Shown: piece by piece, positions 1 through 8,494 of the stretch | Numbering within the stretch: the first letter of the stretch is position 1 | Layout: every line of letters begins with the position of its first letter | NCBI GenBank assembly: GCA_964653855.1 | Contig: CAZZFV010000002.1 | Coordinates: 15,676 to 79,675, forward strand | Source of the DNA: RGIG3528 sp964653855 | GTDB taxonomy: Bacteria; Bacillota; Clostridia; Lachnospirales; Lachnospiraceae | Length of the DNA: 64,000 nucleotides | Reading direction: 5' to 3' | The notes under the pieces: model-generated | Database searches by the model: none | What the model saw: only the letters and a program-made list of their open reading frames with translations | What the model was told of the DNA's origin: nothing | Position numbers and translations under genes: made by a program

Positions 1-1
1 G

Positions 2-1246
2 GAACTCGAAGAAGCAAAGGCAAGAGATCACCGCAAGATAGGTAAGGAAATGCAGCTTTTCATGGTTGATGACCTTATCGGACGCGGACTTCCCATGTTC
101 TTGCCGAAGGGCTACACAATCTGGCGCGAACTTGAAAATTATATCAGAGATAAGGAACTTAAGCTCGGATATCAGCACGTTCTCACACCTTGCGTGGGCT
201 CGGTTGAACTCTACAAGACGTCGGGTCACTGGGATCACTACAAGGACAACATGTTCCCGGCAATGGAAGTCGAAGGCGAAAGCTTTGTCCTTCGTCCCAT
301 GAACTGCCCTCATCATATGATGATTTACGCAAACCGTCCCCATTCGTACAAGGAGCTTCCCATCAGAATCGGTGAAATAGCACACGATTTCCGTTTTGAG
401 GCAAGCGGAACGTTAAAGGGAATCGAGCGCGGACGTCATTTCTGCCAGAACGACGCACACCTTTTTGTGACTCCCGACCAGATTAAGAGCGAAGTCGCAA
501 ACGTTGTTGCGCTCATAAAGGACGTTTATAAGGACTTCAATATAACAAATTACAGATGTGTTCTTTCGCTCCGTGATCCTCTTGACACAAAGAAATATCA
601 TCAGGACGACGAAATGTGGAACAACGCGGAAAACGCACTGAGAGACGTGCTTAACGATCTCGGAATAAATTACACCGAAGAAATCGGTGAAGCCGCATTC
701 TACGGACCGAAGCTTGATATCAACGTTAAGCCGGCTGTGGGCAACGAATACACTCTTTCGACATGCCAGCTCGATTTCTGCCTTCCGATGAAGTTTAACC
801 TTACATACATCGACAAGGACGGAAACAAGAGAACACCCGTCGTATTGCACCGTGCGATACTCGGCTCCCTTGACCGCTTCATGGCTTATATCCTTGAAGA
901 AACAAAGGGCAATCTTCCTCTTTGGCTTGCTCCCGTTCAGGTTAAGGTGCTTCCGGTTAAAAATGACGATCCGGCACTCATGGAATATGCCGAAAAGGTA
1001 TACGACACGCTTTACGAAAAGGGTATAAGAGTCGAACTTGACGATCGTGCCGAAAAGCTCGGATACAAGATGCGTGAAGCTCAAATGCAAAAGGTTCCGT
1101 ATATCCTTGTTCTCGGAAACAACGAAATGGGAGAAAACACGGTAACGTTCCGTCTCCACGGTAAGCAGGAGTCCGAAACCGTGGCTCTCGACGCTTTTGC
1201 TGATAAGATTCATAATGATATTTTAACAAAAAAATATGATTTATAA
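2..1246 (+). CDS. thrS: Threonyl-tRNA synthetase, C-terminal part (cut by window start)
   Basis: Charges tRNA-Thr with threonine in the cytoplasm. The reading frame is open from base 2, so the N-terminal TGS and editing domains lie outside the window. The visible part begins with the linker EEAKARDHRKIGKEMQLF, typical of ThrRS, then the class II catalytic core: motif 2 around FRFEASGTLKGIERGRHF, the zinc-site region PMNCPHHM, and motif 3 near HRAILGSLDRF. An anticodon-binding domain (LWLAPVQVKVLPV onward) fills the last roughly 110 residues. The internal ATG at base 50 is not a true start. Identification is firm. Confidence 0.97.
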   Translation, partial: ELEEAKARDHRKIGKEMQLFMVDDLIGRGLPMFLPKGYTIWRELENYIRDKELKLGYQHVLTPCVGSVELYKTSGHWDHYKDNMFPAMEVEGESFVLRPMNCPHHMMIYANRPHSYKELPIRIGEIAHDFRFEASGTLKGIERGRHFCQNDAHLFVTPDQIKSEVANVVALIKDVYKDFNITNYRCVLSLRDPLDTKKYHQDDEMWNNAENALRDVLNDLGINYTEEIGEAAFYGPKLDINVKPAVGNEYTLSTCQLDFCLPMKFNLTYIDKDGNKRTPVVLHRAILGSLDRFMAYILEETKGNLPLWLAPVQVKVLPVKNDDPALMEYAEKVYDTLYEKGIRVELDDRAEKLGYKMREAQMQKVPYILVLGNNEMGENTVTFRLHGKQESETVALDAFADKIHNDILTKKYDL

Positions 1247-1294
1247 GCTTAAAATTCAGTAATATTAAATGAATATTAAGACTGCCGCAATTTG

Positions 1295-1323
1295 TTGACA
1301 CTTGTCCTTTCCGTAAGTATTAT
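1295..1323 (+). promoter_or_regulatory. Sigma-A-type promoter for the chemoreceptor gene
   Basis: TTGACA at 1295-1300 and TATTAT at 1318-1323 are separated by exactly 17 bases. The site lies in the thrS-mcp interval, giving a leader of about 80 bases before the ATG at 1411. I found no recognisable riboswitch fold in that leader. Confidence 0.7.
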
Positions 1324-1410
1324 ATAAAAGTGACCGACACTCCGATTCGCGCAGAGCAACCGCTTTTCGGACATGCCGGACACATATAATTATTACGGGA
1401 GGGATTTTTT

Positions 1411-2949
1411 ATGCCATCAATTAAGGAAAACAGAAGAGCAGCAATAAACGCGTATGAGAGAAAGTATAAAAGAGCAAATCTTTCGACGCACCTTTGCATA
1501 AGCTTTTCGTTCATTTCATTGCTTGTACTCATGCTTTCGAGACTTTCGACGGGAAAGCAGACTATGACCGCATTCCTCATGGAATTTCTTGTGCTCTTTG
1601 CCGGTGCCATGGCATCGATGTTTTTGTATTTCAAAAACACGTTTTCCGAAAAAGGCTATATACGTGTCGTAATAATTATCTATTACGCCGTATTCTTCTT
1701 CATGATGTTTATGCTTAAGGATTTATATATCACGCTGTTCCTTTATCTGGTTTCCGCAGGTCTCATTCTTTACGGAAACAATAAACTCACGACAGCGGTG
1801 TCCATATACAATATCGTGGTGAGCCTTATAAACGTTATTGTTCTTCACAAGCTTAAAATTTCGACAAGTACGGCTGCGGAGAGCTGCATCGTACTTTTCT
1901 CGCTCGGAATAAATGCGTGCCTCGGAATCTCATCTTTCTTGAGTAAGAAGATAATTGACGAGCAGCTCGCGGAAATTGCGGCAAAAGAAAAAGAGCAGGA
2001 AGACATGATGACCGCAATTGTTACGGTCGGTCAAAAGATTGACGCATCGGTTCAGTCGATTGCGGCTCTCGTTGAAGAAGTAAACGAAGATACGAAGGGT
2101 GTCACAAAGGCAATGACGGATGTCGCTCAAGGCATGGAAACAACGCTTACGAGCATCAACGATCAGACACATACAACGGAAAAAATTCAAAAGGTTGTTA
2201 AGGAAACGGCGGAAGTGTCGGATAACCTTTCGGATATCGCTAAAATTGCTTCCGAATCCGTAAGAGAAGGCGTACAGCTTGTTCAAAACGTCGTAAAGCA
2301 GACGGAAATCATGGAAGAGGAAAACAATTCCGTAAAGAACAGTATGGAAGAGCTCCACAACCATACAATGGACATGGAAAAGATTATCGGAATGATTCAA
2401 ACGATTTCGAGTCAGACGAATTTGCTTGCGCTTAACGCTTCGATCGAGGCGGCACGTGCGGGTGAAGCGGGAAGAGGCTTTGCGGTTGTTGCCGAGCAAA
2501 TAAGAGTTCTTTCCGAAAAGACAAAGCAGTCTACCGAAAACATTCAGGCTATCATCGAAAAGCTCAACGAGAATTCGAATGAGACAATCGGCTCCATGGA
2601 CAGCGTTATAGGTAAGATCAACGATCAGATAACGATGATTCACGATATCGAAGAAAACTTCAACAAGATTTCCGACGGACTCGGAAGCCTTGACAAGTCC
2701 GTTGTCGAGATGAATGACAAGACGACGGAACTTATGGAAACAAACGAGATAATCACGGACAGCATCAACAACCTTTCGTCGACGACGGAGGAAATTTCGG
2801 CGGCAAGCGAAGAGACGACGGCAATGTGCGCTCAGAACTCCGACAGATTCGAAACGGTAAATCAGGTTATCATCGAGCTTTCGAAGGAATCGTCAAAGCT
2901 CGGCAGATTTATCGACGAATACAACCGCAAGATGGCTGAAACGGCTTAA
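1411..2949 (+). CDS. Methyl-accepting chemotaxis protein with six-helix membrane sensor region
   Basis: A 512-residue chemoreceptor. GGGAGGG at 1396 onward supports the ATG. After a basic N-terminus there are about six hydrophobic segments between residues 30 and 175 with only short loops, so there is no large extracellular ligand domain and no obvious HAMP domain. A long coiled-coil signalling domain follows (about 190-512). Its hairpin tip is the conserved run from TISSQTNLLALNASIEAARAG through GRGFAVVAEQIR. This domain normally controls the CheA kinase. The membrane-embedded sensor suggests sensing of a membrane or cytoplasmic signal, but the ligand cannot be read. It is 32 bases upstream of hflX. 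Confidence 0.92.
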   Translation: MPSIKENRRAAINAYERKYKRANLSTHLCISFSFISLLVLMLSRLSTGKQTMTAFLMEFLVLFAGAMASMFLYFKNTFSEKGYIRVVIIIYYAVFFFMMFMLKDLYITLFLYLVSAGLILYGNNKLTTAVSIYNIVVSLINVIVLHKLKISTSTAAESCIVLFSLGINACLGISSFLSKKIIDEQLAEIAAKEKEQEDMMTAIVTVGQKIDASVQSIAALVEEVNEDTKGVTKAMTDVAQGMETTLTSINDQTHTTEKIQKVVKETAEVSDNLSDIAKIASESVREGVQLVQNVVKQTEIMEEENNSVKNSMEELHNHTMDMEKIIGMIQTISSQTNLLALNASIEAARAGEAGRGFAVVAEQIRVLSEKTKQSTENIQAIIEKLNENSNETIGSMDSVIGKINDQITMIHDIEENFNKISDGLGSLDKSVVEMNDKTTELMETNEIITDSINNLSSTTEEISAASEETTAMCAQNSDRFETVNQVIIELSKESSKLGRFIDEYNRKMAETA

Positions 2950-2981
2950 GGGAAAAAATAAGGGTTTAAGAGGTTTAATCA

Positions 2982-4232
2982 TTGATAGAAATTTCGGAAA
3001 AAAAAGAAAAGTTTGTACTTATAGGTGTCTCCGTCGGGGACACCTATAAAAATGGGAAAATTTTGAAGGATGACACCGCGGAATCGATCGAAGAACTGAA
3101 AGAACTTGTCCGCACGGCGGGCGGAGAAACGGTCGGCGTCATGATTCAAAACAGGGAACAGATTGATAAAGGGACTTATTTCGGCACGGGAAAAGTGCTT
3201 GAATTAAAGGAACTTATAGACAATGTGGGTGCAACCGGAATCGTGTGTGACGACGAACTTACCCCCGCACAGATTTCGGGGCTTGAAGACGCGCTTGACG
3301 TCAAAATTTGCGACAGAACGCAAATTATTTTGGATATATTTGCGCAGCATGCCGTGACAGCCGAAGGAAAAATCCAGGTCGAGCTTGCGCAGCTTGAATA
3401 CAGAAGGTCGCATTTGATCGGAACGGGACGCGCGTTTACACGTCAGGGCGGCGGAATAGGCACAAGAGGCCCGGGTGAAAAAAAGCTTGAGACGGACAGA
3501 AGACTGATAAAGGATAAAATCGCCGAATTAAACCGCGAAATAAATAAGATTACCGTAAACCGCGAAACAACGAGGGCAAAGCGCAAAAAGGCAAGTGTTC
3601 CGACGGCTGCGATTGTGGGATACACAAATGCGGGAAAGTCCACGCTTTTAAACAAAATAACCGACGCGGACGTTTTGGAAGCGGATATGTTATTTGCGAC
3701 GCTTGACCCCGTAGTGCGAGAAACCGTGCTTTCCGACGGCCAAAAGATACTGCTTACCGACACCGTCGGATTTGTGAGAAAGCTTCCGCATAATCTTGTG
3801 GATGCGTTCAGGTCGACGCTTGAGGAAGCAAAATACGCGGATATAATAATTCAGGTTGTGGACGGGTCAAATCCCGATTATCAAAAGCACATGGAAGTGA
3901 CTTACGAAACGTTAAACGAGCTTAAAGTAACGGGAAAAACGTTTATCACGTTTTTTAACAAGTGTGATCTTGAAAACGATTCGGATACGCGTTTCAGAGA
4001 TACACGCGCGGATTATGTGATTCAAGGCTCGGCGCTTACGGGTGCGGGAATTTCCGAACTTAAGGAGATTCTTGATAAGGTGATAAAGGAAAAGAGAAAT
4101 TATATCGAGCGAAAGTTCGGTTTTGACGAAATACCGGAAATTCAAAAAATCAGGCGTTTCGGACAGGTGATTTCGGAAGAGTACAGGGAAGACGGTGTTT
4201 ACATAAAGGCTTATGTGGACAGGCAGGAGTAA
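2982..4232 (+). CDS. hflX: GTPase HflX (ribosome-rescue/splitting GTPase)
   Basis: A 416-residue Obg-HflX family GTPase that binds 50S/70S ribosomes and helps split stalled ribosomes. The N-terminal HflX domain contains DDELTPAQ and the motif RQGGGIGTRGPGEKKLE before a coiled coil. The G domain has GYTNAGKS (P-loop), DTVGF (G3) and NKCD (G4), then a short C-terminal domain. The start is TTG at 2982, with AAGAGG just upstream; no ATG in frame gives a complete N-terminus. The last codons overlap a tandem 24-base repeat continuing past the stop (see 4196-4262). Confidence 0.94.
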   Translation: MIEISEKKEKFVLIGVSVGDTYKNGKILKDDTAESIEELKELVRTAGGETVGVMIQNREQIDKGTYFGTGKVLELKELIDNVGATGIVCDDELTPAQISGLEDALDVKICDRTQIILDIFAQHAVTAEGKIQVELAQLEYRRSHLIGTGRAFTRQGGGIGTRGPGEKKLETDRRLIKDKIAELNREINKITVNRETTRAKRKKASVPTAAIVGYTNAGKSTLLNKITDADVLEADMLFATLDPVVRETVLSDGQKILLTDTVGFVRKLPHNLVDAFRSTLEEAKYADIIIQVVDGSNPDYQKHMEVTYETLNELKVTGKTFITFFNKCDLENDSDTRFRDTRADYVIQGSALTGAGISELKEILDKVIKEKRNYIERKFGFDEIPEIQKIRRFGQVISEEYREDGVYIKAYVDRQE

Positions 4233-4262
4233 AGACAATGTTTACATAAAGACTTATGTGGA
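4196..4262 (+). repeat. Tandem 24-base direct repeat across the hflX stop codon
   Basis: Bases 4196-4219 and 4239-4262 are 24-mers beginning TGTTTACATAAAG and ending CTTATGTGGA, with one mismatch, 43 bases apart. The first copy encodes the end of HflX and the second lies just after its stop. Each copy has a small inverted repeat, CATAA...TTATG. It looks like a local duplication of the gene end. Confidence 0.8.
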
Positions 4263-4393
4263 TAATTCAGAACGAAGCCCGGCATAAATGTGGAAAACAA
4301 ACAAAAAAAGTAATGTTTTATACTTTTTTTAAAATTTAAAACAAATCGGAAGCAAATAATTTTGAGCATTCGGGAAAGCAGTAAAAGCCCGTT

Positions 4394-4421
4394 AAAGTGT
4401 GCCGCATGGCACACTTTTTTT
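4394..4421 (+). terminator. Rho-independent terminator after hflX
   Basis: A perfect 10-base stem (AAAGTGTGCC / GGCACACTTT) with the loop GCAT runs into a seven-T tract. It lies about 160 bases after the hflX stop. The interval between holds the repeat above and otherwise AT-rich sequence with no gene. Confidence 0.88.
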
Positions 4422-4519
4422 GATTTTCCGGGCGCTTTTTTTATGATTGAAAATTAAAAAACGCCTCCGTTCCTCTTATTTCCGCATAAAATTTGTCCGA
4501 AACATTTAATACACGCGAT

Positions 4520-4563
4520 ACAAGATATTGAGGTTTAAAAAAGCAATTCTTACAATATTTTGT
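4520..4563 (+). promoter_or_regulatory. Probable NrdR box pair upstream of nrdD
   Basis: Two 12-base elements, ACAAGATATTGA (4520-4531) and ACAATATTTTGT (4552-4563), match the NrdR-type core ACWATATATWGT at 10 and 11 of 12 positions by eye. They start 32 bases apart, three helical turns, which is the usual geometry of paired NrdR boxes. The second ends 12 bases before the -35 of the nrdD promoter. NrdR represses ribonucleotide reductase genes; its own gene is not in the window. Confidence 0.6.
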
Positions 4564-4575
4564 ACATTTTGACTA

Positions 4576-4604
4576 TTGACGAGCATAAGAAGCTTTGATA
4601 GAAT
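4576..4604 (+). promoter_or_regulatory. Promoter of nrdD
   Basis: TTGACG at 4576-4581 and TAGAAT at 4599-4604 are separated by 17 bases. The in-frame ATG at 4595 falls inside this promoter and so cannot be the translation start, which supports the ATG at 4661. Confidence 0.75.
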
Positions 4605-4660
4605 CAAAAATGCAACTTAAGGATTTGCGGACGCAAATTCTAAACCGAAAGGAGAAGAAA

Positions 4661-7033
4661 ATGATAAGTGTAGTTAAGAGAGACGGGGACATAGCGGAGT
4701 TTGACATTTCCAAGATTTCCGCAGCTCTTTCAAAAGCATTCACTGCCACTCAAAAGAGCTTCAACGATGATATCATCAATTTGCTTGCGCTCAGGGTGAC
4801 AAGTGATTTCCAGGAAAAGGTGAAAGACGGAAAAATTTCCGTTGAAGATATACAGGACAGCTGCGAGCATGTTCTTGAACAGGCGGGATATACCGATGTG
4901 GCAAAGGCATATATCCTTTACCGTAAAAACAGGGAACGCATCCGCAACATGAAATCCACCATCCTTGACTACAAGGAAACGATTAACAGTTATGTTCATG
5001 AAGAAGACTGGCGCGTAAAGGAAAATTCGACGGTTACGTATTCGGTCGGCGGACTTATTCTCCACAACTCCGGTGCGATTACGGCAAACTATTGGCTTTC
5101 CGAAATCTACGATCAGGAAATAGAGCAGGCACACAAGAATGCGGACATTCACATCCACGATCTTTCGATGCTTACGGGATATTGCGCGGGCTGGAGCTTA
5201 AAGCAGCTTATTAAGGAAGGTCTCGGCGGAATTCCGGGAAAGATTACGTCTTCACCCGCTTCGCATCTTTCCACGCTTTGCAATCAAATGGTAAATTTCC
5301 TCGGAATCATGCAAAACGAATGGGCGGGCGCACAGGCCTTTTCGTCTTTTGACACATATCTTGCTCCTTTCGTAAAGGTTGACAATCTTCCTTACAAAGA
5401 GGTTAAGCAATGCATTCAGTCGTTTGTTTACGGTGTCAACACACCGAGCCGTTGGGGCACACAGGCACCTTTCTCGAATATCACGCTTGACTGGACGGTG
5501 CCGAACGATCTTGCAAATCTTCCCGCAATAGTCGGCGGAAAGGAAATGAATTTCTGCTACAAGGATTGCAAGCCCGAAATGGATATGGTAAACCGCGCGT
5601 TTATCGAAATCATGATCGAGGGCGACGCAAACGGCAGAGGCTTCCAGTATCCCATTCCCACGTATTCGATCACCAAGGACTTTGACTGGTCGGAAACCGA
5701 AAACAACAAGCTTCTCTTTGAAATGACGGCAAAATACGGCACACCGTATTTTTCAAATTATATAAATTCCGATATGGAACCGAGCGACGTTCGTTCGATG
5801 TGCTGCAGACTTCGTCTTGATTTGCGCGAACTGAGAAAAAAGACGGGCGGATTCTTCGGATCGGGCGAATCGACGGGATCGGTCGGCGTTGTTACGATAA
5901 ACATGCCCCGTCTCGGATATCTCGCAAGCGACGAAGAAGATTTCTTTAAACGCCTCGATCACATGATGGATATTTCCGCACGTTCCTTAAAGGTTAAAAG
6001 ACAGGTTATCACAAAGCTTTTGAACGAAGGACTTTATCCTTATACAAAGAGATACCTCGGAACCTTCGAAAATCACTTTTCGACGATAGGACTTGTGGGA
6101 ATGAACGAAGCTTGTCTTAACGCAAAGTGGATCAGAAAGGATATGAATAGTCGTGAGGCTCAGGAATTCACAAAGAAGACGTTAAATCACATGAGAGAGC
6201 GTCTTTCGGATTACCAGGAGGAATACGGCGACCTCTACAACCTCGAGGCAACTCCCGCAGAGTCCACAAGCTATCGTCTCGCAAAGCATGACCGCAAGCG
6301 TTATCCCGACATCATTACCGCGGGAAAGCCCGGCGACACACCGTATTACACAAACAGCTCGCATCTTCCCGTAGACAGTACGGCGGATGTTTTTGAAGCA
6401 CTTGACATACAGGACGATTTGCAAACGCTTTACACATCGGGAACGGTATTCCACGCATTCCTCGGTGAACGTCTTCCCGACTGGAAGGCAGCGGCAAAGC
6501 TTGTGCGCACGATTGCCGAAAACTACAAGCTTCCGTATTATACGATGTCTCCCACATATTCCGTATGCAAAACTCACGGATATATTTCGGGCGAACATTT
6601 CACATGTCCCACATGCGGAGAAAAGGCCGAAGTTTACAGCCGTATAACGGGTTATTACCGTCCGGTTCAAAACTGGAACGAGGGCAAAACTCAGGAATAC
6701 AAGAACAGACTTGTTTACGATGAGGAAACGTCAAAGGTTCATTCTTTGAAGGGAATAAACCGTAAGGAAGCGGAAGAAAAGGAAAGTACGGCAAATGCAG
6801 CGGGAAAAGACAAAATGCTTCTTTTTACGACAAAGACATGTCCCAATTGCAAGATGGCAAAGGAATTCCTAAAAGGCTTTGATTATGAGACGGTTGATGC
6901 CGAAGAAAACGAGGAGCTCGTACAAAAATTCGGAATTATGCAGGCACCGACGCTTATCGTGATTCACGGCGACGAAGTTCAAAAATTCGCAAACGCTTCA
7001 AGCATCAAGGGCTTTGCGGATAAGATGAGATAA
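4661..7033 (+). CDS. nrdD: Anaerobic ribonucleoside-triphosphate reductase with C-terminal glutaredoxin-like domain
   Basis: A class III glycyl-radical enzyme that makes dNTPs without oxygen. The ATG at 4661 has AAAGGAG close upstream. In order: an ATP-cone (about 1-90) for allosteric control; a ten-stranded barrel with the active-site cysteines in SMCCRLRLD; a zinc site CKTHG...CPTCG; and the glycyl-radical loop RITGYYRP. Residues 719-790 form a thioredoxin/glutaredoxin-like domain with CPNC and a cis-proline-like APT, which could supply electrons directly. At 790 residues it is longer than many NrdD proteins because of this tail. The activase gene nrdG is not adjacent; thyA follows instead. 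Confidence 0.95.
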   Translation: MISVVKRDGDIAEFDISKISAALSKAFTATQKSFNDDIINLLALRVTSDFQEKVKDGKISVEDIQDSCEHVLEQAGYTDVAKAYILYRKNRERIRNMKSTILDYKETINSYVHEEDWRVKENSTVTYSVGGLILHNSGAITANYWLSEIYDQEIEQAHKNADIHIHDLSMLTGYCAGWSLKQLIKEGLGGIPGKITSSPASHLSTLCNQMVNFLGIMQNEWAGAQAFSSFDTYLAPFVKVDNLPYKEVKQCIQSFVYGVNTPSRWGTQAPFSNITLDWTVPNDLANLPAIVGGKEMNFCYKDCKPEMDMVNRAFIEIMIEGDANGRGFQYPIPTYSITKDFDWSETENNKLLFEMTAKYGTPYFSNYINSDMEPSDVRSMCCRLRLDLRELRKKTGGFFGSGESTGSVGVVTINMPRLGYLASDEEDFFKRLDHMMDISARSLKVKRQVITKLLNEGLYPYTKRYLGTFENHFSTIGLVGMNEACLNAKWIRKDMNSREAQEFTKKTLNHMRERLSDYQEEYGDLYNLEATPAESTSYRLAKHDRKRYPDIITAGKPGDTPYYTNSSHLPVDSTADVFEALDIQDDLQTLYTSGTVFHAFLGERLPDWKAAAKLVRTIAENYKLPYYTMSPTYSVCKTHGYISGEHFTCPTCGEKAEVYSRITGYYRPVQNWNEGKTQEYKNRLVYDEETSKVHSLKGINRKEAEEKESTANAAGKDKMLLFTTKTCPNCKMAKEFLKGFDYETVDAEENEELVQKFGIMQAPTLIVIHGDEVQKFANASSIKGFADKMR

Positions 7034-7052
7034 AAAAATATTTAAGATTTAC

Positions 7053-7087
7053 ACGGGCGGTTTTTATACCGCCCGTATTGGGTTTTT
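7053..7087 (+). terminator. Terminator-like hairpin between nrdD and thyA
   Basis: A 9-base stem, ACGGGCGGT / ACCGCCCGT, with a six-base loop is followed after six bases by five T. The displaced T tract makes it a weak terminator, so some readthrough into thyA is possible. Confidence 0.55.
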
Positions 7088-7117
7088 GATTAAAAGCTGT
7101 TTTATGGGAGAAGATTT

Positions 7118-7966
7118 ATGAGCTATGCCGACAAAATATTCAAAAATATGTGCAATGACATACTTTCAAACGGTACGGACACGCGCGGGGAAAAGGTGAG
7201 ACCGCATTGGGCGGACGGCACCGAAGCCTATACGATCAAAAAGTTCGGAGTCGTAAACAGATATGATTTGTCAAAGGAATTTCCCGCGCTTACCCTTCGC
7301 CGTACGGCAATAAAGTCCGCAACGGACGAAATTTTATGGATTTGGCAAAAAAAATCAAACAATATTCATGATTTAAAAAGCCATATCTGGGATTCGTGGG
7401 CAGACGAAAACGGGTCGATAGGCAAAGCCTACGGCTACCAGATGGGCGTAAAGCATAAGTATAAAGAAGGCATGATGGACCAGGTGGACAGGGTGATTTG
7501 GGACTTGAAAAACAATCCCTACAGCCGCCGTATAATGACGAATATCTACGTTCATGCCGACTTAAACGAGATGAATCTCTATCCGTGCGCTTACAGCATG
7601 ACGTTTAATGTGACCAAAAAACAGGGACACGACAAACTTATTTTAAATGCGATCTTAAATCAGCGTTCTCAGGACGTGCTTGCCGCAAACAATTGGAATG
7701 TATGCCAATATGCGGTACTCATGCATATGATTGCAAGGGAAGTCGATATGGAAGTCGGCGAACTCATGCATGTCATTTGTGATGCTCACATATACGACAG
7801 GCATGTGGATATAATAAAGGAGCTTATTTCACGCCCCGAATATCCTGCGCCGGAATTTTGGCTGAATCCCGAAAAGAAGCATTTTTATGATTTTACGACG
7901 GATGATGTGGAACTTCGTAATTACGTTACGGGGGAACAGATAAAGAATATTCCCGTCGCCATTTGA
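7118..7966 (+). CDS. thyA: Thymidylate synthase
   Basis: Makes dTMP from dUMP using methylene-tetrahydrofolate, leaving dihydrofolate. The protein has 282 residues. Visible family features are the dUMP/phosphate-site stretch RRIMTNIYVHADL, the catalytic cysteine in LYPCAYSM, RSQDVL, and the C-terminal folate region with HIYDRHVDIIKELI. The residue after the catalytic cysteine is Ala rather than the His common in the E. coli type, so this belongs to a divergent anaerobe-type branch. GGGAGAAG precedes the ATG. folA follows after 15 bases, the usual pairing because DHFR regenerates the folate consumed here. Confidence 0.95.
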   Translation: MSYADKIFKNMCNDILSNGTDTRGEKVRPHWADGTEAYTIKKFGVVNRYDLSKEFPALTLRRTAIKSATDEILWIWQKKSNNIHDLKSHIWDSWADENGSIGKAYGYQMGVKHKYKEGMMDQVDRVIWDLKNNPYSRRIMTNIYVHADLNEMNLYPCAYSMTFNVTKKQGHDKLILNAILNQRSQDVLAANNWNVCQYAVLMHMIAREVDMEVGELMHVICDAHIYDRHVDIIKELISRPEYPAPEFWLNPEKKHFYDFTTDDVELRNYVTGEQIKNIPVAI

Positions 7967-7981
7967 TAAAAGGAGGACACC

Positions 7982-8488
7982 TTGAACCTTATAGTTGCGG
8001 TTGATAATAATTGGGGAATCGGATATAATAATAATTTATTGGTGAGCATACCCGCCGACAAGAAGTTTTTTAAAAACATGACAATCGGAAAAACGATAAT
8101 AATGGGCAGAAAGACGCTCGAAAGTTTTCCCGGCGGTGCGCCGCTTGCGGGCAGAAACAACATTGTGATAACGTCAAAGAAAAATTACAATGCAAAAGGC
8201 GCATACGTTGTTCATGACATCGACGAGGCAATAAAACGCGCGCACGAGCTTTCGGCGGACGACGACATATTTGTTGTGGGCGGCGGCCGCGTTTATGCGG
8301 ATATGCTCGATATGTGCAAAAAGGCATATATCACAAAGGTCGATTACACTTATTCTGCGGACACTTTTTTTCCTAACATCGAAAAAAAGGAACACTGGAA
8401 ACTTGAATCCGAGTCCGAAGAACAAACGTGCTTTGACATTGTATATTCCTTTTGCACCTATACGAATCTTTTGTTGGAAAAGGAATGA
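7982..8488 (+). CDS. folA: Dihydrofolate reductase
   Basis: Reduces dihydrofolate to tetrahydrofolate with NADPH. The 168-residue protein has the family landmarks: N-terminal LIVAVDNNWGIGYNN (substrate and Met20 loop), MGRKTLESF (NADPH phosphate site), VITS, and VVGGGRVYADML. It starts with TTG at 7982, supported by AGGAGG (7971-7976) at ideal spacing; the next ATG is far inside the fold. It forms a dTMP/folate unit with thyA just upstream. Confidence 0.95.
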   Translation: MNLIVAVDNNWGIGYNNNLLVSIPADKKFFKNMTIGKTIIMGRKTLESFPGGAPLAGRNNIVITSKKNYNAKGAYVVHDIDEAIKRAHELSADDDIFVVGGGRVYADMLDMCKKAYITKVDYTYSADTFFPNIEKKEHWKLESESEEQTCFDIVYSFCTYTNLLLEKE

Positions 8489-8494
8489 TATATT

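Noticed and set aside
413..1213. Long open frame on the minus strand inside thrS
   Set aside because: The plus strand encodes a clear ThrRS with family motifs; the antisense product shows no recognisable domain and has no ribosome site.
1324..1410. Possible cyclic-di-GMP riboswitch in the chemoreceptor leader
   Set aside because: The conserved core of either riboswitch class could not be found and the leader is too short for the full fold.
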